Positions 21,698-30,337 of a stretch of DNA of 64,000 bases are shown here, in pieces. The notes below the pieces were generated by a model. That model did not search any database. It had not been told where the DNA came from and saw only the letters and a list, made by a program, of their open reading frames with translations. The position numbers and the translations under genes are program-made. Source of the DNA: Streptomyces fructofermentans (GTDB lineage Bacteria; Actinomycetota; Actinomycetes; Streptomycetales; Streptomycetaceae); NCBI RefSeq assembly GCF_014651055.1, contig NZ_BMWD01000008.1, forward strand, positions 124,001 to 188,000, written 5' to 3'. Positions within the stretch are counted from its first letter, which is position 1. Every line of letters starts with the position of its first letter.

Positions 21698-24007
21698 ATG
21701 GACGACACGATCGAAGCGGCACCGGCTCCGGCCACGGTCCACCACGGGGCGGAGGCGGGCCGCGCGGTCCCGCGGCGGACCGGGGAAGGAGCCGAGGAAA
21801 GGTTTCGGGGTCTCCTGGAGGCCGCTCCGGACGCGATGGTGATCGTGGACGACACCGGGACGATCAGGCTGGTGAACGCGCAGACGGAGGCGCTGTTCGG
21901 GTACCGGCGCGAGGAACTTCTCGGGCGTGCGGTGGAGCTGCTCGTGCCGGGCCGGTTCCGCGACCACCACACGGCACACCGGGAGGGCTACGCGGACAAC
22001 CGCCAGGTGCGGCCGATGGGTGCGGAGTTGGAGCTGCACGGGCTGCGCAAGGACGGTACCGAGTTCCCGGTGGAGATCAGCCTCAGCCCGCTGGAGACGG
22101 CCGACGGGCTCCTGGTGTCCGCCGCCGTACGCGACGTCAGCGACCGCAAGGCCGCCGAGGAAAGGTTTCGGGGTCTCCTGGAGGCCGCTCCGGACGCGAT
22201 GGTGATCGTGGACGACACCGGGACGATCAGGCTGGTGAACGCGCAGACGGAGGCGCTGTTCGGGTACCGGCGCGAGGAACTTCTCGGGCGTGCGGTGGAG
22301 CTGCTCGTGCCGGGCCGCTTCCGCGAGCACCACGCCGCCCATCGCGCGGGCTACGCGGACAACCGCCAGGTGCGGCCGATGGGTGCGGAGTTGGAGCTGC
22401 ATGGGCTGCGCAAGGACGGTACCGAGTTCCCGGTGGAGATCAGCCTCAGCCCGCTGGAGACGGCCGACGGGCTCCTGGTGTCCGCCGCCGTACGCGACGT
22501 CAGCGACCGCAAGCGTGCCGAGGAACGCATCAACGAACTCGCCGCACTCGTCGAGTCCTCCCAGGACGCCATTCTCGCCAAGACCCTCGACGGCCACATC
22601 ACCTACTGGAACGCCGCCGCCCAGCGTCTGTACGGCTACACGCGCGAGGAGGTCATGGGCCGCCACGTCTCGGTGCTCGCCCCGGCCGAGCGGCAGGACG
22701 AGATCGCCGTGCTCCTGTGCCGGCTGCGCGACGGCGAGAAGGTCGAGCACTTCGAGACGCTGCGGCTCACGCGCTCCGGCGACCTGCTCGACGTCGACAT
22801 CACGCTCTGGCCCACCCGAGCCCCCGACGGCACGGTGATCGGGGCCTGCGCGATCGTCCGCGACATCAGCGACCGCAAGCGCGCCGAGGCGGAGCTGACC
22901 ATGCTGTACAAGCAGCAGCGGCACATCGCGCTCACGCTCCAGCGGAGCCTCATGGGCACACCGCCCGCCATCCCCGGTCTCGCCACCGCCAGCCGCTATC
23001 GTCCCGCGACCCAGGGCGCCGGCGTCGGCGGCGACTGGTTCGACCTGATCCCGCTGGGCGCGGGCCGGGTCGGTGTCCTGATCGGCGACGTGATGGGCCG
23101 CGGACTGGAAGCGGCCGCCGTCATGGGCCAGTTGCGCTCCGCGGCGCACGCCCTCGCCAAGACCGGGATGCAGCCCCGCCATCTCATGCAGGCCCTCGAA
23201 GCGGTGGTCGCCGACCTCGACGTACCCGACCAACTCGTCACCTGCTGCTACCTGGTGATCGCCGCGGACGCGGGAGAGGTGACCATCTGCTCCGCCGGGC
23301 ACCTGCCGACGCTCGTCGCCTGCCCGGGCAAGGACACCGAAGCGCTGCCCGCGCCCGTGAACGCGCCGCTCGGCGTCGGCGGCGTCCTGTACGAGCAGTC
23401 CCGCTCGGTCATCCCGCCCGGTGCCACGCTCGTCCTCTACACCGACGGACTCATCGAGACCCCCGGCAGCGACATCGAGGACCAACTGGGCCGGCTCACC
23501 GACACCCTGAGCGACCTGTTCACCGTCGGCCCCGACCTGGAGAAGGCCGCCGACCACGTCCTCGCCGCACTCCTCCCCGACGCGGAGGGCCACAACGACG
23601 ACGTCACACTGCTGCTGGCCCGCCTCCCCGAGGCGCCGCTCGCCACGGTCGCCACCGAACTGCCCGCCGCCCCCGAGTCCGTACCCGAGGGCCGTGCCTT
23701 CCTCGGCAGGGCCCTCGCCTCCTGGGACTGCACGATCCCCGCCGACGACGCCCGGCTCCTGCTCTCCGAGATGCTGAGCAACGCCGTCCGGCACGCCCAG
23801 GGACCCATCGGCCTCCACCTGAGCCGCACCGCGACCGAGCTGACGGTCGAGGTCAGCGACCACAGCCCGCAGCTTCCCCAGCCGCGCATCGCGGAGGGCG
23901 ACGAGGAGTCGGGGCGCGGCCTCTTCCTCGTCCGCGCACTCGCCGACAGCTGGGGCGTCCGTCCCACCGACGAGGGCAAGGCGACGTGGTTCACCCTCAG
24001 ACTGTGA
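21698..24007 (+). CDS. PAS-PAS-PAS SpoIIE-type PP2C phosphatase with C-terminal anti-sigma-like ATPase
   Basis: 769 residues from the ATG at 21698; an in-frame start 96 nt upstream is possible. Three PAS domains occupy about 32-152, 153-273 and 274-395; the first two are almost identical. A PP2C/SpoIIE phosphatase (about 410-645) has GVGGDWFDLIPLGAGRVGVLIGD, GRGLEAAAVM and GHNDDVTLLLAR with metal-binding Asp residues. A HATPase_c domain of the RsbW type (about 665-769) has LLSEMLSNAVRHA and ESGRGLFLVRALAD. Such proteins dephosphorylate anti-anti-sigma factors in stress-sigma signalling. There is no membrane segment, and no sigma or anti-anti-sigma gene is adjacent. Confidence 0.93.
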   Translation: MDDTIEAAPAPATVHHGAEAGRAVPRRTGEGAEERFRGLLEAAPDAMVIVDDTGTIRLVNAQTEALFGYRREELLGRAVELLVPGRFRDHHTAHREGYADNRQVRPMGAELELHGLRKDGTEFPVEISLSPLETADGLLVSAAVRDVSDRKAAEERFRGLLEAAPDAMVIVDDTGTIRLVNAQTEALFGYRREELLGRAVELLVPGRFREHHAAHRAGYADNRQVRPMGAELELHGLRKDGTEFPVEISLSPLETADGLLVSAAVRDVSDRKRAEERINELAALVESSQDAILAKTLDGHITYWNAAAQRLYGYTREEVMGRHVSVLAPAERQDEIAVLLCRLRDGEKVEHFETLRLTRSGDLLDVDITLWPTRAPDGTVIGACAIVRDISDRKRAEAELTMLYKQQRHIALTLQRSLMGTPPAIPGLATASRYRPATQGAGVGGDWFDLIPLGAGRVGVLIGDVMGRGLEAAAVMGQLRSAAHALAKTGMQPRHLMQALEAVVADLDVPDQLVTCCYLVIAADAGEVTICSAGHLPTLVACPGKDTEALPAPVNAPLGVGGVLYEQSRSVIPPGATLVLYTDGLIETPGSDIEDQLGRLTDTLSDLFTVGPDLEKAADHVLAALLPDAEGHNDDVTLLLARLPEAPLATVATELPAAPESVPEGRAFLGRALASWDCTIPADDARLLLSEMLSNAVRHAQGPIGLHLSRTATELTVEVSDHSPQLPQPRIAEGDEESGRGLFLVRALADSWGVRPTDEGKATWFTLRL
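21791..22516 (+). repeat. 363-bp tandem duplication encoding two PAS domains
   Basis: Two head-to-tail copies (21791-22153 and 22154-22516) each encode a 121-residue PAS domain. I can find only about ten base differences; six cluster in one short stretch (around 21969-21990 and 22332-22353), the rest is identical including silent positions. The period keeps the reading frame. A recent duplication or ongoing gene conversion explains this better than ancient domain repetition. Confidence 0.92.
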
Positions 24008-24095
24008 GACCGGCGGGCGGGCGTACCCCGGCCGCCCGGGGCCCTCACGCACCACCTGGCCGCCACGGCCCACGGCTCGCGGGACCGTGAGGCGT

Positions 24096-25820
24096 CTAGG
24101 GTGCCTCGTCCCGGGTCCGGCACCACACTCGGTACGCGGCGAGCGCCGTGGGGAGCGTCGGGAAGATCAGGTCGTCGCCGACCGACCCGGCCAGCCCGTA
24201 GGCCTCCAGCTCGTCGCGCAGGTCCTGCTTGACGCGGGCGAGGGCGAACACGACACCGCGCCCGGTGAGTTCGCGGCGCAGGGCGTCGACCGCGTCCAGC
24301 GCCGTGATGTCGACCTCCACGTTGGCCTCGGTGTTGAGGACGAACCAGCGCACCGGTCCCTCCTCGCCGTCGACCGCGGCCAGGGCCCGGCGCCGGAAGT
24401 CCTCGGCATTGGCGAAGAACAGCGGTGAGTCGTAGCGGTAGACCACCAGCCCGGGAATCGTGCGCGCCTCGGGGTAGTCCTCCACGTCGTGCATGCCGGG
24501 CACACCGGGCACGAGTCCCTGGACGGCGTCGTGCGGGCGTGCCACCCGGGTCAGCAGCTCCGCGACCGACAGGCCGACGGCCACCAGCACCCCGTACAGG
24601 ATGTCCAGGGCCAGCACTCCGGCCAGGCACCCGAGGGCCAGCAGGAGTTCCCGCCTGCGGAACGTGGCGAGCCGCCGGAATCCCGTCAGGTCGATCATCC
24701 GGACCGCCGCGTACACGACGAGCGCGCCCAGCACGGCCGACGGCGTGCGGGCCAGCAGGGGGCTGAGGAACAGCAGCACGGCGAGCACCCCCGCGCACGC
24801 GACGAGCGAGTAGAGCTGCGTACGGGCCCCCGCCGAGGCGGCGAGCGCCGTGCGGCTGGCGCTGCTGCTGACCGGGAAGCCGTGCAGCGCTCCCGCGCCC
24901 AGGTTGGCCGCGCCGAGCGCCAGCAACTCCTGGTTGGCGTCCAGCGGCCGGCCCGCGTCGTCGCGGTCGGCGAACGCCCGCGCCGTGAGGATGAAGTCGG
25001 TGTAGCCGACGAGCAGCACACCGAGCGCGGGCAGCACCAGGCCCCGCAGGTCGCCGGGACCGGGCAGGTCGAACCCCGGCAGGCCCGCCGGGACCTCGCC
25101 GATCACCTTGATCCCGTACCGCTCGTCGAGGTCGAGGACCGCCACGGCGGCCGTGCCGAGCACCAGGGCCAGCAGCGGGCCCGGGACCGTGCGCAGGAAC
25201 CGCGGCGCGAGGAACAGGAAGACCAGCGCGGCGGCGGCGACGACCACCGTCGCGAGGTGGGCCTCCGTCAGGTTCCACAGGAAGGACCACGCCTGCGGGA
25301 AGAACCCGGAGCCCGTCGTCTCCACGCCCGTGAGCTTCGGCACCTGGTCCACCATCATGATCAGCGCCACGCCCGCGAGATAGCCGACGAGCACCGGCCG
25401 GGACAGCAGATCGGCGACGAAGCCGAGCCGGACGGCCCAGGCCACCACGCACAGCAGCCCGACGGTGATCGCCAGCGCGGCGGCCAGCACGGCGTAGCGG
25501 CCCGGGTCGCCGCCGGCGAGCGGACCGATGGCGGTCGCCGTCATCAGCGCCGTCGTCGACTCGGGGCCCACCGACAGCAGCCGGGACGAGCCCAGCAGCG
25601 CGTACAGCACGAGGCCGGGCAGGATCGCCCAGAGTCCGACGACCGGGGGCAGCCCCGCCACACCCGCGTACGCCATGACCTGCGGGACGAGGTACGCGGC
25701 GACCGTGACGCCCGCGAGCAGGTCGCCGCGCAGCCAGGCACGGCGGTATCCCGTCAGGGGCTCGATCCCGGGCATCAGCCGGCGCAGGCCCGGGACCTTC
25801 CCGCCCGACCGCTGTGCCAT
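24096..25820 (-). CDS. SulP/SLC26-family anion transporter with C-terminal STAS domain
   Basis: 574 residues. The N-terminal signature is LTGYRRAWLRGDLLAGVTVAAYLVPQ-type with about 10-14 membrane helices (residues 25-430), then a cytoplasmic STAS domain (about 450-565) beginning VVYRYDSPLFFANAEDFRRR. Members move sulfate, bicarbonate, dicarboxylates or other anions; the substrate cannot be set from sequence. No carbonic anhydrase or sulfate gene is linked. The ATG at 25820 starts the family-conserved N-terminus. It is convergent with the phosphatase gene, 88 nt apart. Confidence 0.92.
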   Translation of the reverse strand: MAQRSGGKVPGLRRLMPGIEPLTGYRRAWLRGDLLAGVTVAAYLVPQVMAYAGVAGLPPVVGLWAILPGLVLYALLGSSRLLSVGPESTTALMTATAIGPLAGGDPGRYAVLAAALAITVGLLCVVAWAVRLGFVADLLSRPVLVGYLAGVALIMMVDQVPKLTGVETTGSGFFPQAWSFLWNLTEAHLATVVVAAAALVFLFLAPRFLRTVPGPLLALVLGTAAVAVLDLDERYGIKVIGEVPAGLPGFDLPGPGDLRGLVLPALGVLLVGYTDFILTARAFADRDDAGRPLDANQELLALGAANLGAGALHGFPVSSSASRTALAASAGARTQLYSLVACAGVLAVLLFLSPLLARTPSAVLGALVVYAAVRMIDLTGFRRLATFRRRELLLALGCLAGVLALDILYGVLVAVGLSVAELLTRVARPHDAVQGLVPGVPGMHDVEDYPEARTIPGLVVYRYDSPLFFANAEDFRRRALAAVDGEEGPVRWFVLNTEANVEVDITALDAVDALRRELTGRGVVFALARVKQDLRDELEAYGLAGSVGDDLIFPTLPTALAAYRVWCRTRDEAP

Positions 25821-26390
25821 GCCTGTCCTCCCGCCGTCCGACCTCAGCATCCACGAGCGGACGCCGGCCCGCGACGGGACGGCCTGCCCGGCGAGGGCAC
25901 GCGGTCGCCGCGCGGCAGCCGGAAAGGTACCCCATCGAACCCGGGGAACAGGGCCGTTCGGCCGGGGGACGCGGTCGCCTCCGGGCGGCCCGGGCCCCGC
26001 TGCCGGGCCCAGGGGCAGCCGGAACGGCGGGCGGACCTGCCCGCGCGGTAGGGATCCCGGGGCGGCCGGCCCGCCGCCCCCCACGCCGCCGGGGCGCCGC
26101 GCTCCGCCGCGACACCGCTCCGCCGGTGGTCCACAGTTGAAGTCTGCCGTCGCACCCCGCCCGCTCCGCCCCACGTGATGCCGGAGGACACCTGCCCGAC
26201 GCCGGAGCGGCCGGGCCGGACGCCGCCGCTCGGGCCGACGCGTCGGGCTCCGACGGCCGGTGTGCCGACAGCGGGGCCCCGGTCCCCGCCCGCTGTGCCG
26301 CCATACGACGGCGCGTGGCCGTCGATCCCCGAGCCGTCGATCCCCGAGCCGTCCGACCCCGTCCCGGGCGTTTCCGAGGAGGAGCAGATC
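25821..26390. other. 570-nt divergent intergenic region
   Basis: It separates the SulP transporter (minus) from the alcohol dehydrogenase (plus), so it should hold both promoters. I recognise no clear operator. A short direct repeat CCGTCGATCCCCGAG occurs twice (about 26327-26356) just before the dehydrogenase leader, followed by a third partial copy. Confidence 0.5.
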
Positions 26391-27413
26391 ATGAGAGCCG
26401 CAGTCGTACGAGCGTTCGGTGAGCCCCTGGTGATCGAGGAACGTCCCGATCCCGATCCCGGACCCGGCCAGGTCCGTATCCGCGTGGAGGCGTCCGGACT
26501 GTGCCACACCGACATCCACGCGGCCCACGGGGACTGGCCGGTCAAGCCGGACCCGCCGTTCGTGCCCGGTCACGAGGGCGTCGGGACAGTGGAGGCGGTC
26601 GGCGACGGTGTCACCCACCTGGAGCCCGGGCGGCGGGTGGCGGTGCCCTGGCTCGGCAGGGCGTGCGGTCGCTGCGAGCACTGCCTGTCCGGCTGGGAGA
26701 CGCTGTGCGAGCAGCAGGTCAACACCGGCTACGGCTGCGACGGCGGCTACGCCGAGAAGATGCTCGCGTGGGCCGACTTCGCCCGACCGGTGCCCGACGG
26801 CATCGACCCGCGCGACGCCGCGCCCCTCACCTGCGCCGGTGTCACCACCTACAAGGCACTCAAGGTGGCCGGAGTGCGCCCGGCCCAGCTCGTCGCGATC
26901 TCCGGGGTCGGCGGCCTCGGCCACCTCGCCGTGCAGTACGCCAGGATCGCCGGGGCGACCGTTGCCGCCGTCGACGTCACGGACGCCAAGCTGGACCTCG
27001 CGCGCGAACTCGGCGCCGACATCCTCATCGACGCCCGCAAGGAGGACCCGGCAGAGGTGCTCCAGCGGCACGGGGGCGCGCACGCCGTGCTGGCCTGCGC
27101 GGTCAACGAGGGCGCGTTCGCCGCCGCCTACGGCGGGCTGCGGCGCGGCGGCAGGCTCGTCATGGTGGCGATGCCCGCGCACGGAACCGTCCAGGTGCCG
27201 ATCTTCGACACCGTGCTCAAGGGCATCAGCGTCATCGGCTCGATCGTCGGCACCCGCCAGGACCTCGACGAGGTGTTCCGGCTGCACGCGGCGGGCCGCA
27301 CGCGCGTGATCTCCGTCGCCCGCCCGCTGGCCTCGGTCAACGAGTCGTTCCAGGAGGTGCTGGACGGCAGGGTCGACGCCCGGATCGTCTTCGAGTTCCC
27401 GGGCGGACCGTGA
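26391..27413 (+). CDS. adhP: Zinc-dependent alcohol dehydrogenase, AdhP type
   Basis: 340 residues. CHTDIHAAHGDW holds the catalytic zinc Cys and GHEGVGTVEAVG the zinc His-Glu pair. CGRCEHCLSGWETLCE supplies the four structural-zinc cysteines, and SGVGGLGHLAVQYA is the NAD(P) Rossmann motif. This matches the AdhP propanol-preferring dehydrogenases in length and motif order. GAGGAGG lies about 10 nt before the ATG at 26391. The next gene, PPK2, is convergent. It oxidises short-chain primary alcohols or works in reverse on aldehydes. Confidence 0.94.
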   Translation: MRAAVVRAFGEPLVIEERPDPDPGPGQVRIRVEASGLCHTDIHAAHGDWPVKPDPPFVPGHEGVGTVEAVGDGVTHLEPGRRVAVPWLGRACGRCEHCLSGWETLCEQQVNTGYGCDGGYAEKMLAWADFARPVPDGIDPRDAAPLTCAGVTTYKALKVAGVRPAQLVAISGVGGLGHLAVQYARIAGATVAAVDVTDAKLDLARELGADILIDARKEDPAEVLQRHGGAHAVLACAVNEGAFAAAYGGLRRGGRLVMVAMPAHGTVQVPIFDTVLKGISVIGSIVGTRQDLDEVFRLHAAGRTRVISVARPLASVNESFQEVLDGRVDARIVFEFPGGP

Positions 27414-27495
27414 GCACCGGCGCGCCGGGCCGGGACGGGTCCGGCCCCCGGGGTGGGATACGGGGGCCGGGCGGGCGCCTGGCGCCGCGGCGCGG

Positions 27496-28296
27496 TCAGA
27501 GGGTCGCGCTGTGGTCCGGGACGCGGGTCTGCAGGTCGCGCGGCGGGCGCTGGTAGCCGGTCGACGGTGGTCGGCGGGGCAGTTCGAGGACCGGCGGCGG
27601 CACCTCGTGGTACGGGATCGAGCCGAGCAGGTGGGCGATCATGTTGAGCCGGGCCCGGCGCTTGTCGTCACTCTCGACGATGTACCACGGGGACTCGGAG
27701 ATGTCGGTGTGCACGAGCATCTCGTCCTTGGCCCGGGAGTACGCCTCCCAGCGCGTGATCGACTCCAGGTCCATCGGTGAGAGCTTCCAGCGCCGGGTGG
27801 GGTCCTCCAGCCTGCGGCGGAACCGCTCCTGCTGCACCTCGTCGCTCACCGAGAACCAGTACTTGTGCAGCAGGATGCCCTCCTCCACCAGCATCCGCTC
27901 GAAGATCGGGCACTGACGCAGGAACAACTGGTGCTCCTCCTTCGTGCAGAAGCCCATGACGTGCTCGACACCCGCGCGGTTGTACCAGCTCCGGTCGAAC
28001 AGCACGATCTCCCCGGCTGCCGGCAGATGCTCGACGTACCGCTGGAAGTACCACTGCGTGCGCTCGCGTTCGGTCGGCCGGGGGAGCGCCACGATCCTGG
28101 CGACCCGGGGGTTCAGGTGCTCGGCGACGCGTTTGATGGTGCCGCCCTTGCCCGCCGCGTCCCGACCCTCGAAGACCACGACGAGCCGAGCGCCCTCGGC
28201 CCGCACCCACTCCTGCACCTTCACCAGCTCCGTCTGGAGACGCAGCAGTTCCCGTTCGTACGGGGCTCGCGGCAACGACGACTTCTTGCCGGCCAT
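27496..28296 (-). CDS. ppk2: Polyphosphate kinase 2 family protein
   Basis: 266 residues. The P-loop is FEGRDAAGKGGTIKR (about residues 44-58). LFDRSWYNRAGVEHVMGFC is the PPK2 Walker B region with the DRSWYNR motif. KYWFSVSDEVQQERFRRRLEDPTRRWKLSPMD is lid-like and conserved. PPK2 uses polyphosphate to phosphorylate nucleotides, with subclass deciding whether mono- or diphosphates are used; subclass is not certain here. AGAGGAGA precedes the ATG at 28296, which gives the family-typical N-terminus. Confidence 0.95.
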   Translation of the reverse strand: MAGKKSSLPRAPYERELLRLQTELVKVQEWVRAEGARLVVVFEGRDAAGKGGTIKRVAEHLNPRVARIVALPRPTERERTQWYFQRYVEHLPAAGEIVLFDRSWYNRAGVEHVMGFCTKEEHQLFLRQCPIFERMLVEEGILLHKYWFSVSDEVQQERFRRRLEDPTRRWKLSPMDLESITRWEAYSRAKDEMLVHTDISESPWYIVESDDKRRARLNMIAHLLGSIPYHEVPPPVLELPRRPPSTGYQRPPRDLQTRVPDHSATL

Positions 28297-28598
28297 GCCG
28301 TCTCCTCTGCTCGATCCCTGCGGTTGCCCGCAGCCCTGCGCGTCCTCGGAGCCTTGTGTCCTTGCTTCCCCAGAACTGCACCGTACTGATCCGCGCGGCA
28401 CCCCGCACCCGCTCCGGCACCGCGCGCGAGCCCGCTCCACCGGGGTGCGCCGACGGCCGCCCGACCACCGGTGGGGGTCCGTGCCGAGCGCGCGACGGGC
28501 GTGCGGCGGGCGCGCGCAACCGGACGGTCCGCGGAACCACGCGGCCCGGTACGGGGTTTGACGTGGCGGCGCCCGGTAACCCGGAGAGCGTGTCAGCC

Positions 28599-28961
28599 AT
28601 GGAGCAGCAGGAACTCGTCCGATTCCTCGAGGACCGCTTCGCCTGCGCGCAGGCCTGCAGCGAGTGTGCCCGGATGTGCGCCCTTCGCGTGAGCCTCACC
28701 GACTTCGACGCCCCCGACGACCAGCGCGAAGTGCGCCGCAAGGGCATTCTCTGCGCGGAGGTCTGCGACGCGACCTGCCGTGTGCTCGCCGAGGAGACCG
28801 CGCGGGACGAGGACGGCATGCGGTCCCAGGTCGAGTGGTGCCGGACCGTGTGCCTGGAGACCGCGCAGGCCTTCGACCGCAGTCCCGGCGCCGAGAAGGG
28901 CGCGCAGGTCTGCCGCGACTGCGCCCGCGCCTGCACGGAGTTCCTCGCCCTGCTGCGCTGA
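28599..28961 (+). CDS. Four-helix-bundle cysteine-rich protein, copper-storage (Csp/DUF326) type
   Basis: 120 residues with 12 cysteines arranged along helices: CAQACSECARMC near residue 16, CAEVCDATC near 52, CRTVC near 81 and CRDCARAC near 104. This is the pattern of Csp proteins, which bind many Cu(I) ions inside a four-helix bundle. There is no signal peptide, so a cytosolic form (Csp3-like) is expected. The ATG at 28599 is favoured over a GTG three codons earlier because GGAGAG is properly spaced. No copper pump or sensor is adjacent. Confidence 0.88.
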   Translation: MEQQELVRFLEDRFACAQACSECARMCALRVSLTDFDAPDDQREVRRKGILCAEVCDATCRVLAEETARDEDGMRSQVEWCRTVCLETAQAFDRSPGAEKGAQVCRDCARACTEFLALLR

Positions 28962-29087
28962 CGCCGGGACGGGCCGCCCCGGCGTCAGCGTTCGCGCACG
29001 CCCCGAGCCCGCTCAGGTGCCGCGTGCGTGTCCGTGTCCGTCTTCGTGCCCGCGTCCGCATCCGCGTCCGGGTGCGTACGGCACCGC

Positions 29088-29771
29088 TCAGGTCCCGAGC
29101 GCGCGCCCGACCCGGAGGTTCCAGCGCCCGGCCCGCCCGCTCAACTCCGTTGCCGTCAGCGGCGGTACGTCCAGGCGCCAGAACGCCGACTCCGGCGCCC
29201 CCAGCGCCCGTACCACCGCCGCCCGTACGATCTCCGGCTCGACGACGGCGATGATCCGCCCGGACGCGGCCGTGGCCGTGGCCGGGGAAGGGGCAGGGGA
29301 CCCGTCGGTGGACGCAGACGCAGACGCAGAAGCAGACCCGGAGTCGGCCCCGGTGCCGGTCGCGGCGCCCTCCGCGTCCGGTGCCGACACCGCCTCGAGC
29401 CACGCCGCGACCCGCTCGCACAACGCCCGTACCGACTCGCCCCCGTGCGGCGCCGACGCGGGGTCCGCGAGCCACTGGCCCACCGCGTCCGGCTCCTCGG
29501 CGCCGACCTCCGCGAGCGTCGCGCCGCGCCAGCGGCCCACGTCCAGCCCGGAGAGGTCCTCGGCCACGACGGCGTCGAGGCCCAGCGCGGCAGCCGTCTC
29601 CCGGCAGCGCGCGCTCGGCGAGACCAGGACGCGCAGCGCGGCGGGCACCGAGCCCGCGGCCGCCTCGGCGAGCCGCAGACCGGCCGCCTCGACGGGCTGC
29701 CCGTCGTCGAAGCGCGCCTCCCGCAGCGCGGCACCCATCGCCGGTGAGATCAACATCACGCGTCTGGTCAT
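29088..29771 (-). CDS. Histidine-phosphatase-fold protein lacking catalytic histidines
   Basis: 227 residues with the layout of the histidine phosphatase (phosphoglycerate mutase-like) family, such as LVSPSARCRETAAAL and GESVRALCERVAAWL. The opening RHG motif is replaced by LISPAMGAALREARFDDG, and the second catalytic histidine segment reads VVEPEIVRAAVV, so both key histidines are absent. A low-complexity insert (SGSASASASASTDGS) lies near residue 150. It stands divergently beside the cobalamin riboswitch and cbtBA. In intact form the family includes CobC-type phosphatases of cobalamin synthesis; this one is probably non-catalytic. Confidence 0.8.
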   Translation of the reverse strand: MTRRVMLISPAMGAALREARFDDGQPVEAAGLRLAEAAAGSVPAALRVLVSPSARCRETAAALGLDAVVAEDLSGLDVGRWRGATLAEVGAEEPDAVGQWLADPASAPHGGESVRALCERVAAWLEAVSAPDAEGAATGTGADSGSASASASASTDGSPAPSPATATAASGRIIAVVEPEIVRAAVVRALGAPESAFWRLDVPPLTATELSGRAGRWNLRVGRALGT

Positions 29772-29904
29772 CTCTCGGTCCACGCCTTCCGCATGTGCTC
29801 AACGCCCTTGTCCGTACCGGGAATTGGGGGGTGACCAGCGCACTGGCGCACGCCCCCGCAGGCCGTGCGCCCTTGGCCGCGACCCCGCTTCGCGGTACCT
29901 TCTC

Positions 29905-30035
29905 GTCGATGTTGACGACGGTTCGACGGAAGCCGGTGGGAATCCGGCACGGTCGCGCCACTGTAAGCCCCGCGCCAGCCGCCCCCGCCAGGGGCGGTGA
30001 AGGTCGAGCAAGTCAGACCCGTGGCCGTCGTCCTG
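29905..30035 (+). ncRNA. Cobalamin (vitamin B12) riboswitch
   Basis: The conserved core AGCCGGTGGGAATCCGGC followed by GGTCGCGCCACTGT (B12 box region, 29930-29964) and the 3' element AGTCAGACC (about 30011-30019) are clear. It sits in the leader of cbtB, about 45 nt before its Shine-Dalgarno. When cobalamin is plentiful the riboswitch should shut down cbtBA expression. The outer limits are approximate. Confidence 0.93.
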
Positions 30036-30078
30036 TGCACCACCACGATGGGACGCGAGTTCCCCAGGAGGTCCTGCC

Positions 30079-30300
30079 ATGGCGCAGTCCGTCGCTCAGC
30101 CGACCGCAACCACCCCCGCCGTACCCGCACAGCTGCCGATCGGTGCGATCGCCCCCTGGGCGGTCTTCTTCGGCATCCTGATGCTGGTGCTGCTCTACTT
30201 CGTCGGCGCCGAACAGGGCGCCACCTCCCTCGTGTCCGGGGAGGGCGTGCACGAATGGGTGCACGACGCCCGCCACCTGCTCGGCTTCCCCTGCCACTGA
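30079..30300 (+). CDS. cbtB: CbtB family cobalt transporter subunit
   Basis: 73 residues with one membrane helix (IAPWAVFFGILMLVLLYFVG) and a C-terminal His-rich tail (VHEWVHDARHLLGFPCH) that probably binds the metal. This is the size and layout of CbtB, partner of CbtA in predicted B12-regulated cobalt uptake. AGGAGG precedes the ATG. It is controlled by the upstream riboswitch and followed 37 nt later by cbtA. Confidence 0.94.
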   Translation: MAQSVAQPTATTPAVPAQLPIGAIAPWAVFFGILMLVLLYFVGAEQGATSLVSGEGVHEWVHDARHLLGFPCH

Positions 30301-30337
30301 CGGCGACAAGGAACTCCAGGAACCGAACAGGACATCC

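Noticed and set aside
18637..21972. Very long minus-strand open frame (over 1100 codons) opposite the phosphoketolase
   Set aside because: It is the antisense of a strong phosphoketolase gene, is rich in Asp, Gly, Val and Arg as such shadows are, and has no domain.
25821..27287. Upstream extension of the SulP transporter frame to over 1000 codons
   Set aside because: The family N-terminus begins at the ATG at 25820; the extension is the antisense of the alcohol dehydrogenase gene.
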